Part shown: in pieces, positions 18,508 through 27,013 of the stretch
Layout of the letters: the number at the start of each line of letters is the position of its first letter
How positions within the stretch are numbered: the first letter of the stretch is position 1
Assembly (NCBI GenBank): GCA_030448125.1
Contig: JAUJNO010000006.1
Coordinates: forward strand, 83,312-142,164
Source: Rubrobacteraceae bacterium
Lineage (GTDB): Bacteria; Actinomycetota; Rubrobacteria; Rubrobacterales; Rubrobacteraceae
Direction of reading: 5' to 3'
Length of the DNA stretch: 58,853 bases
Program-made: the position numbers and the translations under genes
The notes under the pieces: generated by a model
Database searches by the model: none
What the model was told of the DNA's origin: nothing
The model's input: only the letters and a program-made list of their open reading frames with translations

Positions 18508-19844
18508 GCCGCTTGCCGGTGGTGGCGATCGTGGGGGCGCCGAACGTGGGCAAGAGCACGTTCGTGAACAGGGTACTCGGACGCCGGCAGGCCGTGGTCG
18601 CCAACGAGCCTGGGACGACACGCGACCGGTCCTACAACCGGGCGGAGTGGGCGGGGCGGGAGTTTATGCTGGTGGACACGGGGGGAATGGAGCCGCTGGC
18701 CAGGGGCGGACTCGAGGCGCTCGTCACGTTGCAGGCGCGCGTGGCGGTCGAGGAGGCGGACACCATAATCCACATAACCGACGCGCGGCTCGGCGTTGCC
18801 GAGGCCGACGCGGCCATCGCCAGGGAACTGCGCAAGGCGCGCGCGAGGGTGGTGCTCGTCGTCAACAAGCTCGACAACCCCGCCGACGATTCGGGACGCT
18901 ACCCCTTCTACGGGTTGGGGGAGGGCGAGCCGCACGCCATAAGCGCGAGCCACGGGTTGGGGATAGGGGACTTGCTGGACGTCGTCGTCTCGCTCCTGCC
19001 GAAGGGCGAGCCCGAAGAGGAGAGCCCGGGTCCCCCGCGTGTCGCGGTAATAGGACGGCCCAACGTCGGGAAGAGTACGCTCCTCAACCAGCTCCTGGAC
19101 TCCGAGCGGGCCGTCGTATCGGAGGTCGCGGGAACCACCACCGACGCGGTGGAGCACGAGATCGAGGCGCCCAAAGACGTGCCGGAGGGAGCAGTCCCCG
19201 GGGGAGGAAGCGTCCCTGGGGGACGCTTCCTGCTCCTGGACACGGCCGGGGTGAACAGGAGCGCTAGGCGGGCCGAGGGCGTCCCGTACTACTCGACACT
19301 CAAGACGGAAGGTGCGATCCGCCGCTCGGACGTCTCGCTCCTCCTGGTAGATGCGGTCGAGGGACTCGTGGCCGAGGATCTCCGGCTGGCGAGGAGGGTT
19401 GAGGAGGCCGGGCGTGCGTGCGGGATCTTGATCAACAAACGCGACCTCGTCCAGCCCGAGCGCCTGCGCGAGATAGAGGATACCCTGTTTGCCCGAATGA
19501 CTGACCTCAGGCCCCCGGCCGTATCTATCTCCGCCCTCACGGGGTCGGGAACGCGGAAAGTCATGCCGCTTGCCGCCCGACTGTACACCGCGTACAACAT
19601 GAGGGTCCCCACGCACGAGGTCGCCGAGTTCGTCAACGCCCTGGTCGACCGCAGCGCGCCGCCCAAGGGCGTCAAGATACGCTTCGCCACCCAGACCGGC
19701 GCGGCCCCGCCCCGCTTCACCCTCTTCGCCAACCGCCCGAAGGATGTCCCTGAGAGCTACCTGCGCTACCTGGAGAACTCGCTACGCGAACGCTACGGCC
19801 TGTACGGGGTGAGCGTGCGCCTGCGTTTGAGGAGCAGCCGGTGA
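18504..19844 (+). CDS. der: Ribosome assembly GTPase Der (EngA)
   Basis: Double GTPase needed for 50S assembly. First G domain: GAPNVGKST, EPGTTRDRSY, VDTGGMEP, NKLDN. Second: GRPNVGKSTLLNQLL, EVAGTTTDAVE, LDTAGVNR, NKRDLV. C-terminal KH-like domain ends NSLRERYGLYGVSVRL. GTG 18504 overlapping the plsC stop was chosen, with GGGGGA seven bases upstream; a TTG at 18489 is less likely. Between G2 and G3 of the second domain there is an extra loop (around EAPKDVPEGAVPGGGSVPGG) encoded by a perfect hairpin. About 446 residues. Confidence 0.93.
   Translation: MSRLPVVAIVGAPNVGKSTFVNRVLGRRQAVVANEPGTTRDRSYNRAEWAGREFMLVDTGGMEPLARGGLEALVTLQARVAVEEADTIIHITDARLGVAEADAAIARELRKARARVVLVVNKLDNPADDSGRYPFYGLGEGEPHAISASHGLGIGDLLDVVVSLLPKGEPEEESPGPPRVAVIGRPNVGKSTLLNQLLDSERAVVSEVAGTTTDAVEHEIEAPKDVPEGAVPGGGSVPGGRFLLLDTAGVNRSARRAEGVPYYSTLKTEGAIRRSDVSLLLVDAVEGLVAEDLRLARRVEEAGRACGILINKRDLVQPERLREIEDTLFARMTDLRPPAVSISALTGSGTRKVMPLAARLYTAYNMRVPTHEVAEFVNALVDRSAPPKGVKIRFATQTGAAPPRFTLFANRPKDVPESYLRYLENSLRERYGLYGVSVRLRLRSSR
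19205..19231. repeat. 12-bp perfect inverted repeat inside der
   Basis: AGGAAGCGTCCC (19205-19216) and its complement GGGACGCTTCCT (19220-19231) flank a 3-base loop. It lies in frame and encodes the extra Pro/Gly/Ser loop between G2 and G3 of the second GTPase domain. Confidence 0.8.
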
Positions 19845-20434
19845 AACGAACCGGAGAGCACCCCGAAGACCGCATACTAACGGTACCAAATGCGTTAAGC
19901 CTGTTGCGGATCCTGGCGATACCGGTCGTGCTCCTCTTGTTGCTCGGGCGGGAGGACGCCGTGGCGGCGACGGTCTTCGTTCTGGCGGCGGCTACGGACT
20001 TTCTGGACGGCAAGCTCGCGCGCCGGCGGGGAGGGTCCGGGACCACGCGCCTCGGCGAGTTCCTGGACCCCATGGCCGACAAGTTAATGCTCTCGAGCGT
20101 GGCGGTGGTGCTGGCGGTGCGGGGCCTCTTGCCGGCCCCCCTCGTGGCGGTGCTCGTCGGGCGGGACGTTCTCGCGCTTTTGGGGAGCCTCGCGTTTCGG
20201 GGTAAGATACGGGTCAACAGGGTGGGTAAAGCGGCGACTGCCGTCCTGATGGCGTCGGTCGTGGTGGTCATGTACAGGCCGGGAATCTTCGGAGAGGTCG
20301 TAGGAGAGGTGATGTTCTACTCAGGTTTGGCGCTCTCGCTCGCCGCGGGCGTCCTGTACGTCGGCACGATAAAGAGGCGCATGGGGGGCGAAAGCCCCGG
20401 CAAAAGCCCCGGCGCCCCGGGAGCCGGGCGATGA
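19841..20434 (+). CDS. pgsA: CDP-diacylglycerol-glycerol-3-phosphate phosphatidyltransferase
   Basis: Integral membrane enzyme for phosphatidylglycerol phosphate synthesis. The 197-residue protein has about five hydrophobic segments and the CDP-alcohol phosphotransferase signature beginning DGKLARR and ending GEFLDPMAD; two extra residues are present in the spacer compared with the usual DGX2ARX8GX3DX3[19 protein letters not shown] is the typical first helix. GTG overlaps the der stop. The tail is Gly/Pro-rich. Other CDP-alcohol transferases cannot be excluded. Confidence 0.85.
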   Translation: MKRTGEHPEDRILTVPNALSLLRILAIPVVLLLLLGREDAVAATVFVLAAATDFLDGKLARRRGGSGTTRLGEFLDPMADKLMLSSVAVVLAVRGLLPAPLVAVLVGRDVLALLGSLAFRGKIRVNRVGKAATAVLMASVVVVMYRPGIFGEVVGEVMFYSGLALSLAAGVLYVGTIKRRMGGESPGKSPGAPGAGR

Positions 20435-23022
20435 AAGCCGTGATCATGGCCGGTGGACAGGGCACGCGCCTGAGGCCGCTGACGAGCAACCAACCGAAGC
20501 CCATGATCCCGATAGTCAACACGCCGTGCATGGAGCACATCGTACGGCTGCTCAAAGACCACGGCGTCACCGAAATAGTCGTGACGCTGCAATTTATGCC
20601 CGAGGAGATCCAGGACTACTTTGGCGACGGCTCCGACTGGGGCGTCAGCATCGGCTACTCCATAGAGGACGCCCCGGCCGGCACCGCGGGCTCGGTCAAG
20701 CTCGCCGAGGAGCACCTCGAGGGCGAGCGCGTGCTCGTCATCAGCGGTGACGCCCTGACCGACTGCGACCTCTCCCGCGTCCTTGAGTTTCACGAGAATA
20801 ACGGCGCCGAGGCGACGATGGTCCTCAAGAGCGTGGAGAACCCCTTGGACTTCGGCATCGTCATCACCGAAGAGGACGGGCGCATCTCGCGCTTTCTGGA
20901 GAAGCCGGCCTGGGGGCAGGTCTTCTCCGACACGGTCAACACCGGCATCTACGTGCTCGAGCCGTCCGCCCTCGCGGAGATACCGTCCGAGGGCGAGTAC
21001 GACTTCTCCAAGGAGCTCTTCCCGAAGCTCCTGGAGGCGGGGCGTCCCCTGTACGGTTTCGTCACCGAGGATTACTGGGAGGACATAGGGAACCTCGAGC
21101 AGTACATGAGGGCCCAGCGCGACGTCCTGGACGGCAAAATGCGGGGCGTCCGGCCGCCGGGGACGCGTTTGAGAGAGAACGTGTACGTCGGGCAACGGGC
21201 GCAGGTCGACGACGAGGAGCTAGAGGGTCCGGTCGTCATCGGGGAGAACGTCCGGGTAGATGAGGGGGCGAAGATCAGCCCTTACTCCGTGATCGCCGAC
21301 AACGTCGTCGTAAGGGCCGGCGCGACCGTGGAGCGCAGCGTGATCGCCGAGGGGACCTACGTCGGCGAGGGGGCGGAGCTGCTCGACGCCCTCGTCGGCC
21401 GCTCCTCGTACATCCAGGAGCGTGCCCGCATCCTGGAGCGGAGCGCCCTGGGCGACGACGTCATCGTCGGCGAGGGCGCGACCGTCGCCCCGGACGTCAA
21501 GATCTTCTCGCACAAGACCGTCGAGAGCGGCGCGAACGTGACGCAGTCCCTGATCTACGAGACGATGGGCCTGCGCACGGTCTTCAAGGGCGGCGTCGTC
21601 TCCGGCAAGTTCAACGTGGATCTGACGCCGGAGTTCACGATTCGTCTCGCCTCCTCCTTCGGCACGGAGCTTGACCCCGGCTCCGTCGTCACCCTGGGCC
21701 GCGACGCCTCGCGCGCCGCCCAGGTCGCCAAGAGGGCGATGACCAGCGCGCTCCTGGGAGTCGGGGTGAACGTGCGGGACCTCAGGGCGGCCCACGCGGG
21801 CGTGGTGCGCCACGACGTCCTGGCGGGCAAATCGGTGGCCGGCGCGCACGTCCGCGCCGGGGATGACCCGGACGACATCGAGATCCTGTTCTTCTCCTCG
21901 GGGGCGACCCCGATGAGCGAGTCCGACCAGCGCGCCATAGAGAAGGTTTTTGTGCGGGAGGAGTACCGCCGCGCCCACGGGGCCGACATAGGCGAGCTCA
22001 TCTACCCGGGCCGGGCCGTCGAGCAGTACGTCCAGCGTCTGGAGATGGCCGCGAACCGCAAAAAGACCGAAGGGGCGACCCTCGTCGTGGACTTCTCCGG
22101 GGAGGTGGCGAGCTTGGTGGCGAGCCGGGTCTTCGCGAGGCTCGGGATCAACGCCGTCGTCATGGAGGGCTTTACGAACGCCAACGTCGTGGGCTCCCCC
22201 GGGACCTCCCGCTCCGCCGCCCCGGCGGCTCCAGGGACCCCGGGGGACGACCCGGGGACGCACTTCGCTGAGGCCCTCGACAGAGTCGGGCGCGTCGTGC
22301 CGACGGTCGGGGCCGCCTTCGGGGCGGTCGTGGGCCCCACGGGAGAGGACGTGCAGTTCGTCGACGACTCTGGCGAGTTCGTCCCGCCGGACGTGATGCT
22401 CGCCTGCTTCCTCGAGCGCATGCGCCCTGAGAAAGTGGTCCTGCCGATCAACCTCAGCCGCGGCTACGAGGAGCTGGTAGGGGAGGGCGGCGGCGCCCTC
22501 GTAGAGAGCCGCACGGGGCTGGGGAACGTGGTGATAAAGGCCGCCGAGGTCGGGGCCGATGTTGCGGGGCTCGCGGACGGCCACTACGTCTTCCCGGACT
22601 TCCTGCCCGCCCCCGATTGTTTCGTGACACTGGCTCGCGCCCTGGAGCTCTTCCGCGAGGGACTGCTGGCGGAGTCGCTCTCGGGCGTCCGGGCCCGCTT
22701 CGGAGAACCTTTCGGTGCTGTCAGGCGCCGCAAGCTGGAATGCCCGTGGGGCGCGAAGGGACGCGTGATGCGGGGCCTCGCCGAGAAGTTCGGCGCCGAC
22801 GCCGACGCCATCCTGACCGACGGCGTCAAGCTAAACCTCGTAGGGGGCTCGTGGGTCCTCATGCTCCCCGACCCGGATAACCCGCTCTTCTACGTCTACG
22901 CCGAGGCCGATAGCTCCGCTGACGGAACCGCCAACGGCTCGGGAAACGGTTTCAGGGCCGGCTCGGAGGGGCTCGTCTCCGAGTACGCGGAGCTTGTCGA
23001 GGGCCTCATAAGGAGCGAATGA
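20431..23022 (+). CDS. Bifunctional-type sugar nucleotidyltransferase / phosphohexomutase-like fusion
   Basis: An 863-residue protein with three parts: (1) residues about 1-235, a nucleotidyltransferase ([43 protein letters not shown]); (2) about 245-375, left-handed beta-helix hexapeptide repeats ([15 protein letters not shown] etc.); (3) about 385-850, a phosphoglucomutase/phosphomannomutase-like region. In part 3 the usual phospho-serine loop (TASHNP) is not visible; at that position the sequence reads [17 protein letters not shown], so mutase activity is doubtful. Known relatives are annotated mannose-1-phosphate guanylyltransferase. Likely makes a GDP- or UDP-sugar for glycans. Low-complexity insert at 22190-22265 and a Gly/Ser/Asn linker near 22915. 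ATGA overlap with pgsA. Confidence 0.85.
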   Translation: MKAVIMAGGQGTRLRPLTSNQPKPMIPIVNTPCMEHIVRLLKDHGVTEIVVTLQFMPEEIQDYFGDGSDWGVSIGYSIEDAPAGTAGSVKLAEEHLEGERVLVISGDALTDCDLSRVLEFHENNGAEATMVLKSVENPLDFGIVITEEDGRISRFLEKPAWGQVFSDTVNTGIYVLEPSALAEIPSEGEYDFSKELFPKLLEAGRPLYGFVTEDYWEDIGNLEQYMRAQRDVLDGKMRGVRPPGTRLRENVYVGQRAQVDDEELEGPVVIGENVRVDEGAKISPYSVIADNVVVRAGATVERSVIAEGTYVGEGAELLDALVGRSSYIQERARILERSALGDDVIVGEGATVAPDVKIFSHKTVESGANVTQSLIYETMGLRTVFKGGVVSGKFNVDLTPEFTIRLASSFGTELDPGSVVTLGRDASRAAQVAKRAMTSALLGVGVNVRDLRAAHAGVVRHDVLAGKSVAGAHVRAGDDPDDIEILFFSSGATPMSESDQRAIEKVFVREEYRRAHGADIGELIYPGRAVEQYVQRLEMAANRKKTEGATLVVDFSGEVASLVASRVFARLGINAVVMEGFTNANVVGSPGTSRSAAPAAPGTPGDDPGTHFAEALDRVGRVVPTVGAAFGAVVGPTGEDVQFVDDSGEFVPPDVMLACFLERMRPEKVVLPINLSRGYEELVGEGGGALVESRTGLGNVVIKAAEVGADVAGLADGHYVFPDFLPAPDCFVTLARALELFREGLLAESLSGVRARFGEPFGAVRRRKLECPWGAKGRVMRGLAEKFGADADAILTDGVKLNLVGGSWVLMLPDPDNPLFYVYAEADSSADGTANGSGNGFRAGSEGLVSEYAELVEGLIRSE

Positions 23023-23086
23023 GGGATTTAGAGGGGGAGATGTCGCATATGGGCATCTAAGACTGTACTTCAGGTTCAGGGGAGGG

Positions 23087-23092
23087 TATACT
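23087..23092 (+). promoter_or_regulatory. -10 element giving a leaderless rsiG transcript
   Basis: TATACT ends 7 bases before the GTG at 23100, so transcription would start at or next to the start codon. A purine run (GGGGAGGG) overlaps the -10 and is too far upstream to serve as a ribosome site on that transcript. The -35 (TGTACT, 17 bases upstream) is weak. Confidence 0.45.
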
Positions 23093-23099
23093 TCAGCTT

Positions 23100-23444
23100 G
23101 TGAGCGACGAGGAGCATCCGACGGGCGCCGGGGAGCGTCCCGAGCAGGGCCCCGAGCAGGGCGGCGAGGGTTATGAGTGGGAGGAGGAGCCGGATCTCAC
23201 GTCTGGTTCCGAGGAGGAGCTTAGGGCACTATTGAAGGAGTTGGCCGAGGAGGAGCGGGCGTTGAGTTACCGCCGTCGGGTTCTCCAGGGGAGGATAGAT
23301 CTGATCAGGGCCGAGCTCGTCCGGCGTGGCGGCGTCGCGCTCTCACCCGAGGAGCTCGCGCGTATCCTCATGGGTGAGGAGGGAGAGGGCAACTGGCTGG
23401 GGCGTCCCGAGGTTCCCGAAGGTTCCGAAGGGAGCGACGTTTGA
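23100..23444 (+). CDS. rsiG: RsiG-like c-di-GMP-binding anti-sigma factor
   Basis: The 114-residue protein has a disordered acidic N-terminus and a helical hairpin LRALLKELAEEERALSYRRR... The helix contains exactly the c-di-GMP signature E(X)3S(X)2R(X)3Q(X)3D: Glu-RAL-Ser-YR-Arg-RVL-Gln-GRI-Asp. RsiG in Streptomyces has two such motifs and holds sigma WhiG when c-di-GMP is bound; the Rubrobacter radiotolerans homologue has one motif and works as a homodimer. A single motif is seen here, fitting the latter. The cognate sigma factor is not in this window. GTG start; stop overlaps the FHA gene TTG. Confidence 0.85.
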   Translation: MSDEEHPTGAGERPEQGPEQGGEGYEWEEEPDLTSGSEEELRALLKELAEEERALSYRRRVLQGRIDLIRAELVRRGGVALSPEELARILMGEEGEGNWLGRPEVPEGSEGSDV

Positions 23445-23920
23445 ACCGCTGTCCCGAGTGTGGCTCGGAGGTCACTCCTCAGATGAAGTTCTGCGCGGAG
23501 TGCGGGACGCGGATCGTCCACGTGCAGTCAACCGTCTCCTACGCGCCGAGCTTCGTGGGCGAAGACGAGGATGCCGCACCCGGCGCCGGGCGCGACGAGG
23601 GCGGCCCCGAGGGGGCGGCCCTCATCGAACTGGATCAGGTCGAGGGCACGGCGGGCAGGAGGATGCACGATATCGGCGACGAGCTCGTGACCGTGGGACG
23701 TAGCCCCGAGAGCAACATTTTCCTCGACGATGTCACGGTCTCGAGACAGCACGCGGAGATCTTCCGCCGCGAGCAGCAGGCCGGGAAGGGGTTCAGGATC
23801 CGGGACGCGGGCTCCCTCAACGGCACCTACGTCAACCGGGTTCGCGTCGACTCCGTGGACCTCAGAAACGGCGACGAGATACAGGTAGGTAAGTACCGCT
23901 TCAAGTTCGTGTTCACGTAG
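23441..23920 (+). CDS. Zinc-ribbon plus FHA-domain protein (GarA-like)
   Basis: A 159-residue protein. Residues 1-25 hold a zinc ribbon (CPECGSEV...FCAECGTRI), a Pro/Gly/Glu linker follows, and residues about 75-155 form an FHA phosphothreonine-binding domain: VGRSPESNIFLDD, VSRQHAEIFRR, DAGSLNGTYVN. Mycobacterial GarA (FHA, no ribbon) lies beside the MerR-type FtsR gene, and the same adjacency is seen here. It may switch metabolic enzymes according to Ser/Thr kinase signals. No typical ETTS-like phosphorylation site was noticed in the linker. TTG start overlaps the rsiG stop. Confidence 0.85.
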   Translation: MNRCPECGSEVTPQMKFCAECGTRIVHVQSTVSYAPSFVGEDEDAAPGAGRDEGGPEGAALIELDQVEGTAGRRMHDIGDELVTVGRSPESNIFLDDVTVSRQHAEIFRREQQAGKGFRIRDAGSLNGTYVNRVRVDSVDLRNGDEIQVGKYRFKFVFT

Positions 23921-23936
23921 GGTAGGTACGCAATAA

Positions 23937-23983
23937 ACGCGCCCGGGACGGGCGCGTGGGCTCCGCTCTTGCAACGACGGAGC
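23937..23983 (+). terminator. Two tandem hairpins between the FHA gene and ftsR
   Basis: ACGCGCCC/GGGCGCGT (23937-23944 with 23950-23957, 5-base loop) followed by GCTCCG/CGGAGC (23960-23965 with 23978-23983). No T-run follows, so factor-independent termination is uncertain. They may be a partial terminator, an RNA-processing site or an attenuator in the 100-base gap before ftsR. Confidence 0.4.
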
Positions 23984-24020
23984 GTTTGGAGGCGATGCAA
24001 GCGAGGATGGGAGTAGCGGC

Positions 24021-24695
24021 TTGGATATGACGGACAACGGTGGCCAGAAAGACCACTACACTATAGGCGAGGTCGTGGCGCGCCTGCGCAAGGAGTTCCC
24101 CACGCTCTCGGTCAGCAAGGTACGCTACCTGGAGCGGCGGCGTCTGATCACCCTGACCCGCACCCGTGGGGGGTACCGTCTTTTCTCTCCCCAGGATGTC
24201 GAGATGCTCAGGTACATCCTGACGCTGCAGGACAAGGAGTACCTGCCCCTTAAAGTCATAAAGAAGCGTATCGAAGGCGGCATGCCCGTCGCCGCCGGCG
24301 AGTCCGGCGGCGAGCTTTCGCGCGTCCTCGAGGACCGGACCTACACCAAAGAGGAGCTGGCCGACGCCATAGAGACCGAGGCACGCTTCGTCGAGGAGCT
24401 CGTCTCGGTCGGGGTCGTGGGCCGCAGCGGGGAGCTCACCCAACGTGACGTCGAGATAGCGCGCATGGCACTCGAGATGGCCAAGTATTCCATCCAACCG
24501 CGCCACCTGCGGGGCATCATGGCCGCCGTCGAACGCGAGGCCGCTATGTTCAAGCAGATCCTCAACCCCGACCTCAGGAGTGGGGATGAGCAGCGTGTAC
24601 AAGATGCGTTAAACAAGGCGCGCCACCTCGCCGCCGTCGACTCGAGGCTCAAGGAGCTGATGATGGCGAACGCCATAGACGGCTTCGCCTCATGA
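24021..24695 (+). CDS. ftsR: MerR-family transcription regulator, FtsR-like
   Basis: A 224-residue protein with an N-terminal MerR winged helix (YTIGEVVARLRKEFP, KVRYLERRRLITLTRTRGGYRLFS, DVEMLRYILTLQD) and a helical C-terminal effector/dimer region. In actinobacteria, FtsR (Rv1828/Cg1631 type) sits next to the GarA FHA gene and activates ftsZ; that synteny supports the call. The extended wing-helix KEFPTLSVSKVRYLE is characteristic of this subgroup. TTG 24021 or ATG 24027. The stop overlaps the apt ATG. Confidence 0.8.
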   Translation: MDMTDNGGQKDHYTIGEVVARLRKEFPTLSVSKVRYLERRRLITLTRTRGGYRLFSPQDVEMLRYILTLQDKEYLPLKVIKKRIEGGMPVAAGESGGELSRVLEDRTYTKEELADAIETEARFVEELVSVGVVGRSGELTQRDVEIARMALEMAKYSIQPRHLRGIMAAVEREAAMFKQILNPDLRSGDEQRVQDALNKARHLAAVDSRLKELMMANAIDGFAS

Positions 24696-25258
24696 CGTAC
24701 GGGTCCCCGAGCGGGCCTCCGAGCGGGGTTGCGGTGGAGGAGGAGGTAGCGCGCCACATCCGGGAGGTCCCCGATTTTCCCAAGCCCGGCATCTCCTTCA
24801 AGGACATAACCCCCCTCATAGAGGACGGCCTTGCCTTCCACGCCGCCGTCGACGGGATGGCCCGCGCCACCGAAAGCATAGACTACTCCCGCATCCTCTC
24901 CGCCGAGGCCCGCGGCTTCGTCTTCGGGACGGCTCTGGCCTACCGTGCCCGCAAAGGCCTCGTCCTCGCACGCAAACCGAACAAGCTCCCCCGGGAGACC
25001 ATCTCCGCCTCCTACGACCTCGAGTACGGCCAAAACTCCCTTGAGGTCCACGTCGACGCCGTTGCCCAGGGCACCCGCATACTCGTCGTCGACGACCTTC
25101 TCGCCACCGGCGGCACCGCCCGCGCCATGTGTCAGCTCGTCGAGAACGCCGGCGGCATCGTCGCCGGCGTCGCCTTCCTCATAGAGCTCCGCTTCCTCGG
25201 CGGCCGCGAGCTCCTGGCCCCCTACCCGGTCACCTCCCTCATCACCTACGACGACTGA
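24692..25258 (+). CDS. apt: Adenine phosphoribosyltransferase
   Basis: Salvages adenine to AMP with PRPP. The 188-residue protein has IREVPDFPKPGISFKDITPL, SAEARGFVFGTALAYR, KPNKLPRETI, the PRPP loop ILVVDDLLATGGTA and the conserved C-terminal IELRFLGGRELL. Length is normal. ATG overlaps the ftsR stop. Followed by a recombinase gene after 14 bases. Confidence 0.94.
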   Translation: MTYGSPSGPPSGVAVEEEVARHIREVPDFPKPGISFKDITPLIEDGLAFHAAVDGMARATESIDYSRILSAEARGFVFGTALAYRARKGLVLARKPNKLPRETISASYDLEYGQNSLEVHVDAVAQGTRILVVDDLLATGGTARAMCQLVENAGGIVAGVAFLIELRFLGGRELLAPYPVTSLITYDD

Positions 25259-25272
25259 CTGATGACTAACCG

Positions 25273-26280
25273 ATGAGCGAAACCGGTAAAATCAAGGCGG
25301 ACAATACCGAAGCGGCAAGCGCCCTTCCGGAGCTCCGGAACTATCCTTCCGGCACACCCGCACACCAGGCTGACCTTCCCGACACCGAGCGCCTGATCTC
25401 CGTTTACCTCCGCACCCTCACCAGCCCTCAGACCATCAGAACGTATAATACAGAGATTCGGATGTTTGTGTCGTTTCTGATGGGGGAGTTGGGGCGTTCT
25501 TCTCTGGGAGAGGTGACGGTGGAGGATCTGTCTTTGTACCGGGAGCGTTTATTGAAGGCGTACGCTTCGGCGACGGCGGCGAAGAAGCTAGCTGCTCTGC
25601 GGAGGTTCCTGACGTTCGCGTACATGGGTGGGGTGACCCGGATCAACCCCGAGGCGTTGCGCTTCTTCGCCAAGAGCCCGAAAGTAGGCCAGGACCCTTC
25701 CTACAACGTGCTAACGGAGGAAGAGTTCGGGAGGATGCTCGCGGTGGCGCGCGCGAAGAGCATGCGCGATTACGCACTCCTGGCAGTGCTTGCCGGCGCT
25801 GGTTTGAGGGAGGCGGAGGTCGTGGGGCTGAAGATCGGAGACTTCAGGGAGGCGAGCGAGGGGCAGGTGCTCCTGCGCATCCTGGGCAAGGGCGCGAAGA
25901 TCCGGGCCGTCCCCATCTCCCCGGATCTCTGGCGGCTCGTCCAGCGTCACGTCCTCCTCTCGAAACGCAGCCTGACCTCCCACGCCGACGCTCGCAAGCC
26001 CCTCTTCGTCTCCCGCGAAGGGGGCGGCGACAAAGCTCTTACCACCCGCGCCGTGCGCTATATCGTCAAGAAGTACGCCAACGCCGCCGGCATAACCAAA
26101 GCCATCTCCCCACACTCCATCCGCCACACCGTCGGCACCAACATGGCAGTAAACCAGGCTCCGCTCCTCGTTATCCAACAATTCCTCGGCCACTCCGACC
26201 CCAAGACCACCATGCGCTACGTCCGCCGCGCCGAAGAGCTCGCCAGCAAAGCGTATACCTATAATACTCTCCCTCTATAA
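25273..26280 (+). CDS. XerD-like tyrosine recombinase
   Basis: A 335-residue site-specific recombinase. Residues about 35-125 form the SAM-like core-binding domain (SVYLRTLTSPQTIRTYNTEI). The catalytic domain shows Arg in GAGLREAEVVGLK, Lys in LGKGAKIRAVP, HSIRH (HxxR), LGHSDPKTTMRYVR with the second His and the nucleophile Tyr. It could be the chromosomal dimer recombinase or an integrase left by an element; the neighbouring accessory zone (26281-29273) favours some mobile history. N-terminal 40 residues are non-conserved and C-rich in DNA, then composition flips at 25442 at a TATAATAC site. Confidence 0.88.
   Translation: MSETGKIKADNTEAASALPELRNYPSGTPAHQADLPDTERLISVYLRTLTSPQTIRTYNTEIRMFVSFLMGELGRSSLGEVTVEDLSLYRERLLKAYASATAAKKLAALRRFLTFAYMGGVTRINPEALRFFAKSPKVGQDPSYNVLTEEEFGRMLAVARAKSMRDYALLAVLAGAGLREAEVVGLKIGDFREASEGQVLLRILGKGAKIRAVPISPDLWRLVQRHVLLSKRSLTSHADARKPLFVSREGGGDKALTTRAVRYIVKKYANAAGITKAISPHSIRHTVGTNMAVNQAPLLVIQQFLGHSDPKTTMRYVRRAEELASKAYTYNTLPL
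25442..25451 (+). promoter_or_regulatory. CGTATAATAC motif at a composition switch inside the recombinase gene
   Basis: One mismatch to CGCATAATAC and a perfect TATAAT. Left 25381-25440: 10 G, 27 C. Right 25451-25510: 24 G, 8 C. One of the sharpest switches in the window. Confidence 0.5.
26258..26267 (+). promoter_or_regulatory. CCTATAATAC motif at the end of the recombinase gene
   Basis: Contains TATAAT and ATAATAC, 14 bases before the recombinase stop. Left 26191-26250: 13 G, 27 C; right 26281-26340: 20 G, 15 C. It may start transcription into the accessory zone. Confidence 0.4.
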
Positions 26281-26459
26281 CCAGTTGTATCGCGGGGCTT
26301 CTAGCTCTGGATGGGGTGCTCTTTGGGGTACATTCCGTCCGGCACGAGGGGTGTCCTACGCCTGCCTCCTCAAGGCTCGCTTGAGACTAGCTTAAGATGC
26401 GTACACTGTTGTACACGGCTCTACCGGTTCTGATCTCGGAGAGAGCTAAGGGGAACGTT

Positions 26460-26984
26460 TTAGGATGAATGACAGGATTCGCCCTCTTGAAGCGGGAACT
26501 CCTTCGGGCAGCCGCCTCCGGGTATGAGCGGGACAGGACCGTTCCCCGGCCCGCCGGCCTCGAGGAGATTTTCCCTTCTGCTTTGTCCTCCAAAGAAATC
26601 CTCTTCGTCGCAGGCTACGCCATTGATATCAGAGTCCAGGGCGTCGCCGAAGAGGATTTGATCCAGCTCGAAAACATCCTGGGCCTGTTGCCTGCTCTCG
26701 AAATCAGTGCATTCGACGTTCCCGTACTGGTCGAGTAGTTGTTGGATCCTCTGTTCAACGTCCTGATTGTTCCCGTCGTCCTGGGCGGGATCTTGCGCCG
26801 GGGAGACGCCGCCTGGCTGCCCATCGCCCTCGATCTGCGCGGCCCGCGCGACGGAGATATCGGCCTTCTTCTTGCTGACCTCCCTGGTCTCCCAGGCCAC
26901 CCGTCCCACTATAAGGAGAACCATCACTAAGATCATCGCTGTACACAACACCAGCGCCCTCGAAGATTTCCCCCCCAACCGCAC
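26460..26984 (-). CDS. Secreted Excalibur-like protein with C-terminal PGGGCPKEFP module
   Basis: A 174-residue protein. A basic N-terminus is followed by one hydrophobic segment (ALVLCTAMILVMVLLIVGRV), so it is exported or anchored. The middle has an Excalibur-like calcium-binding segment: ECTDFESRQQAQDVFE and then DSDINGVACDE, with the typical D-x-N-G-x-A-C. The last 35 residues (EAGGPGNG...PGGGCPKEFP...C) repeat in the neighbouring gene product, with two conserved Cys. GTG start with GGAGG four bases upstream. It lies 29 bases after 27014-27451 and is probably co-transcribed with it. Function unknown. Confidence 0.75.
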   Translation of the reverse strand: MRLGGKSSRALVLCTAMILVMVLLIVGRVAWETREVSKKKADISVARAAQIEGDGQPGGVSPAQDPAQDDGNNQDVEQRIQQLLDQYGNVECTDFESRQQAQDVFELDQILFGDALDSDINGVACDEEDFFGGQSRRENLLEAGGPGNGPVPLIPGGGCPKEFPLQEGESCHSS

Positions 26985-27013
26985 AAACCCTCCTTATGAC
27001 TATCTATGACTAT

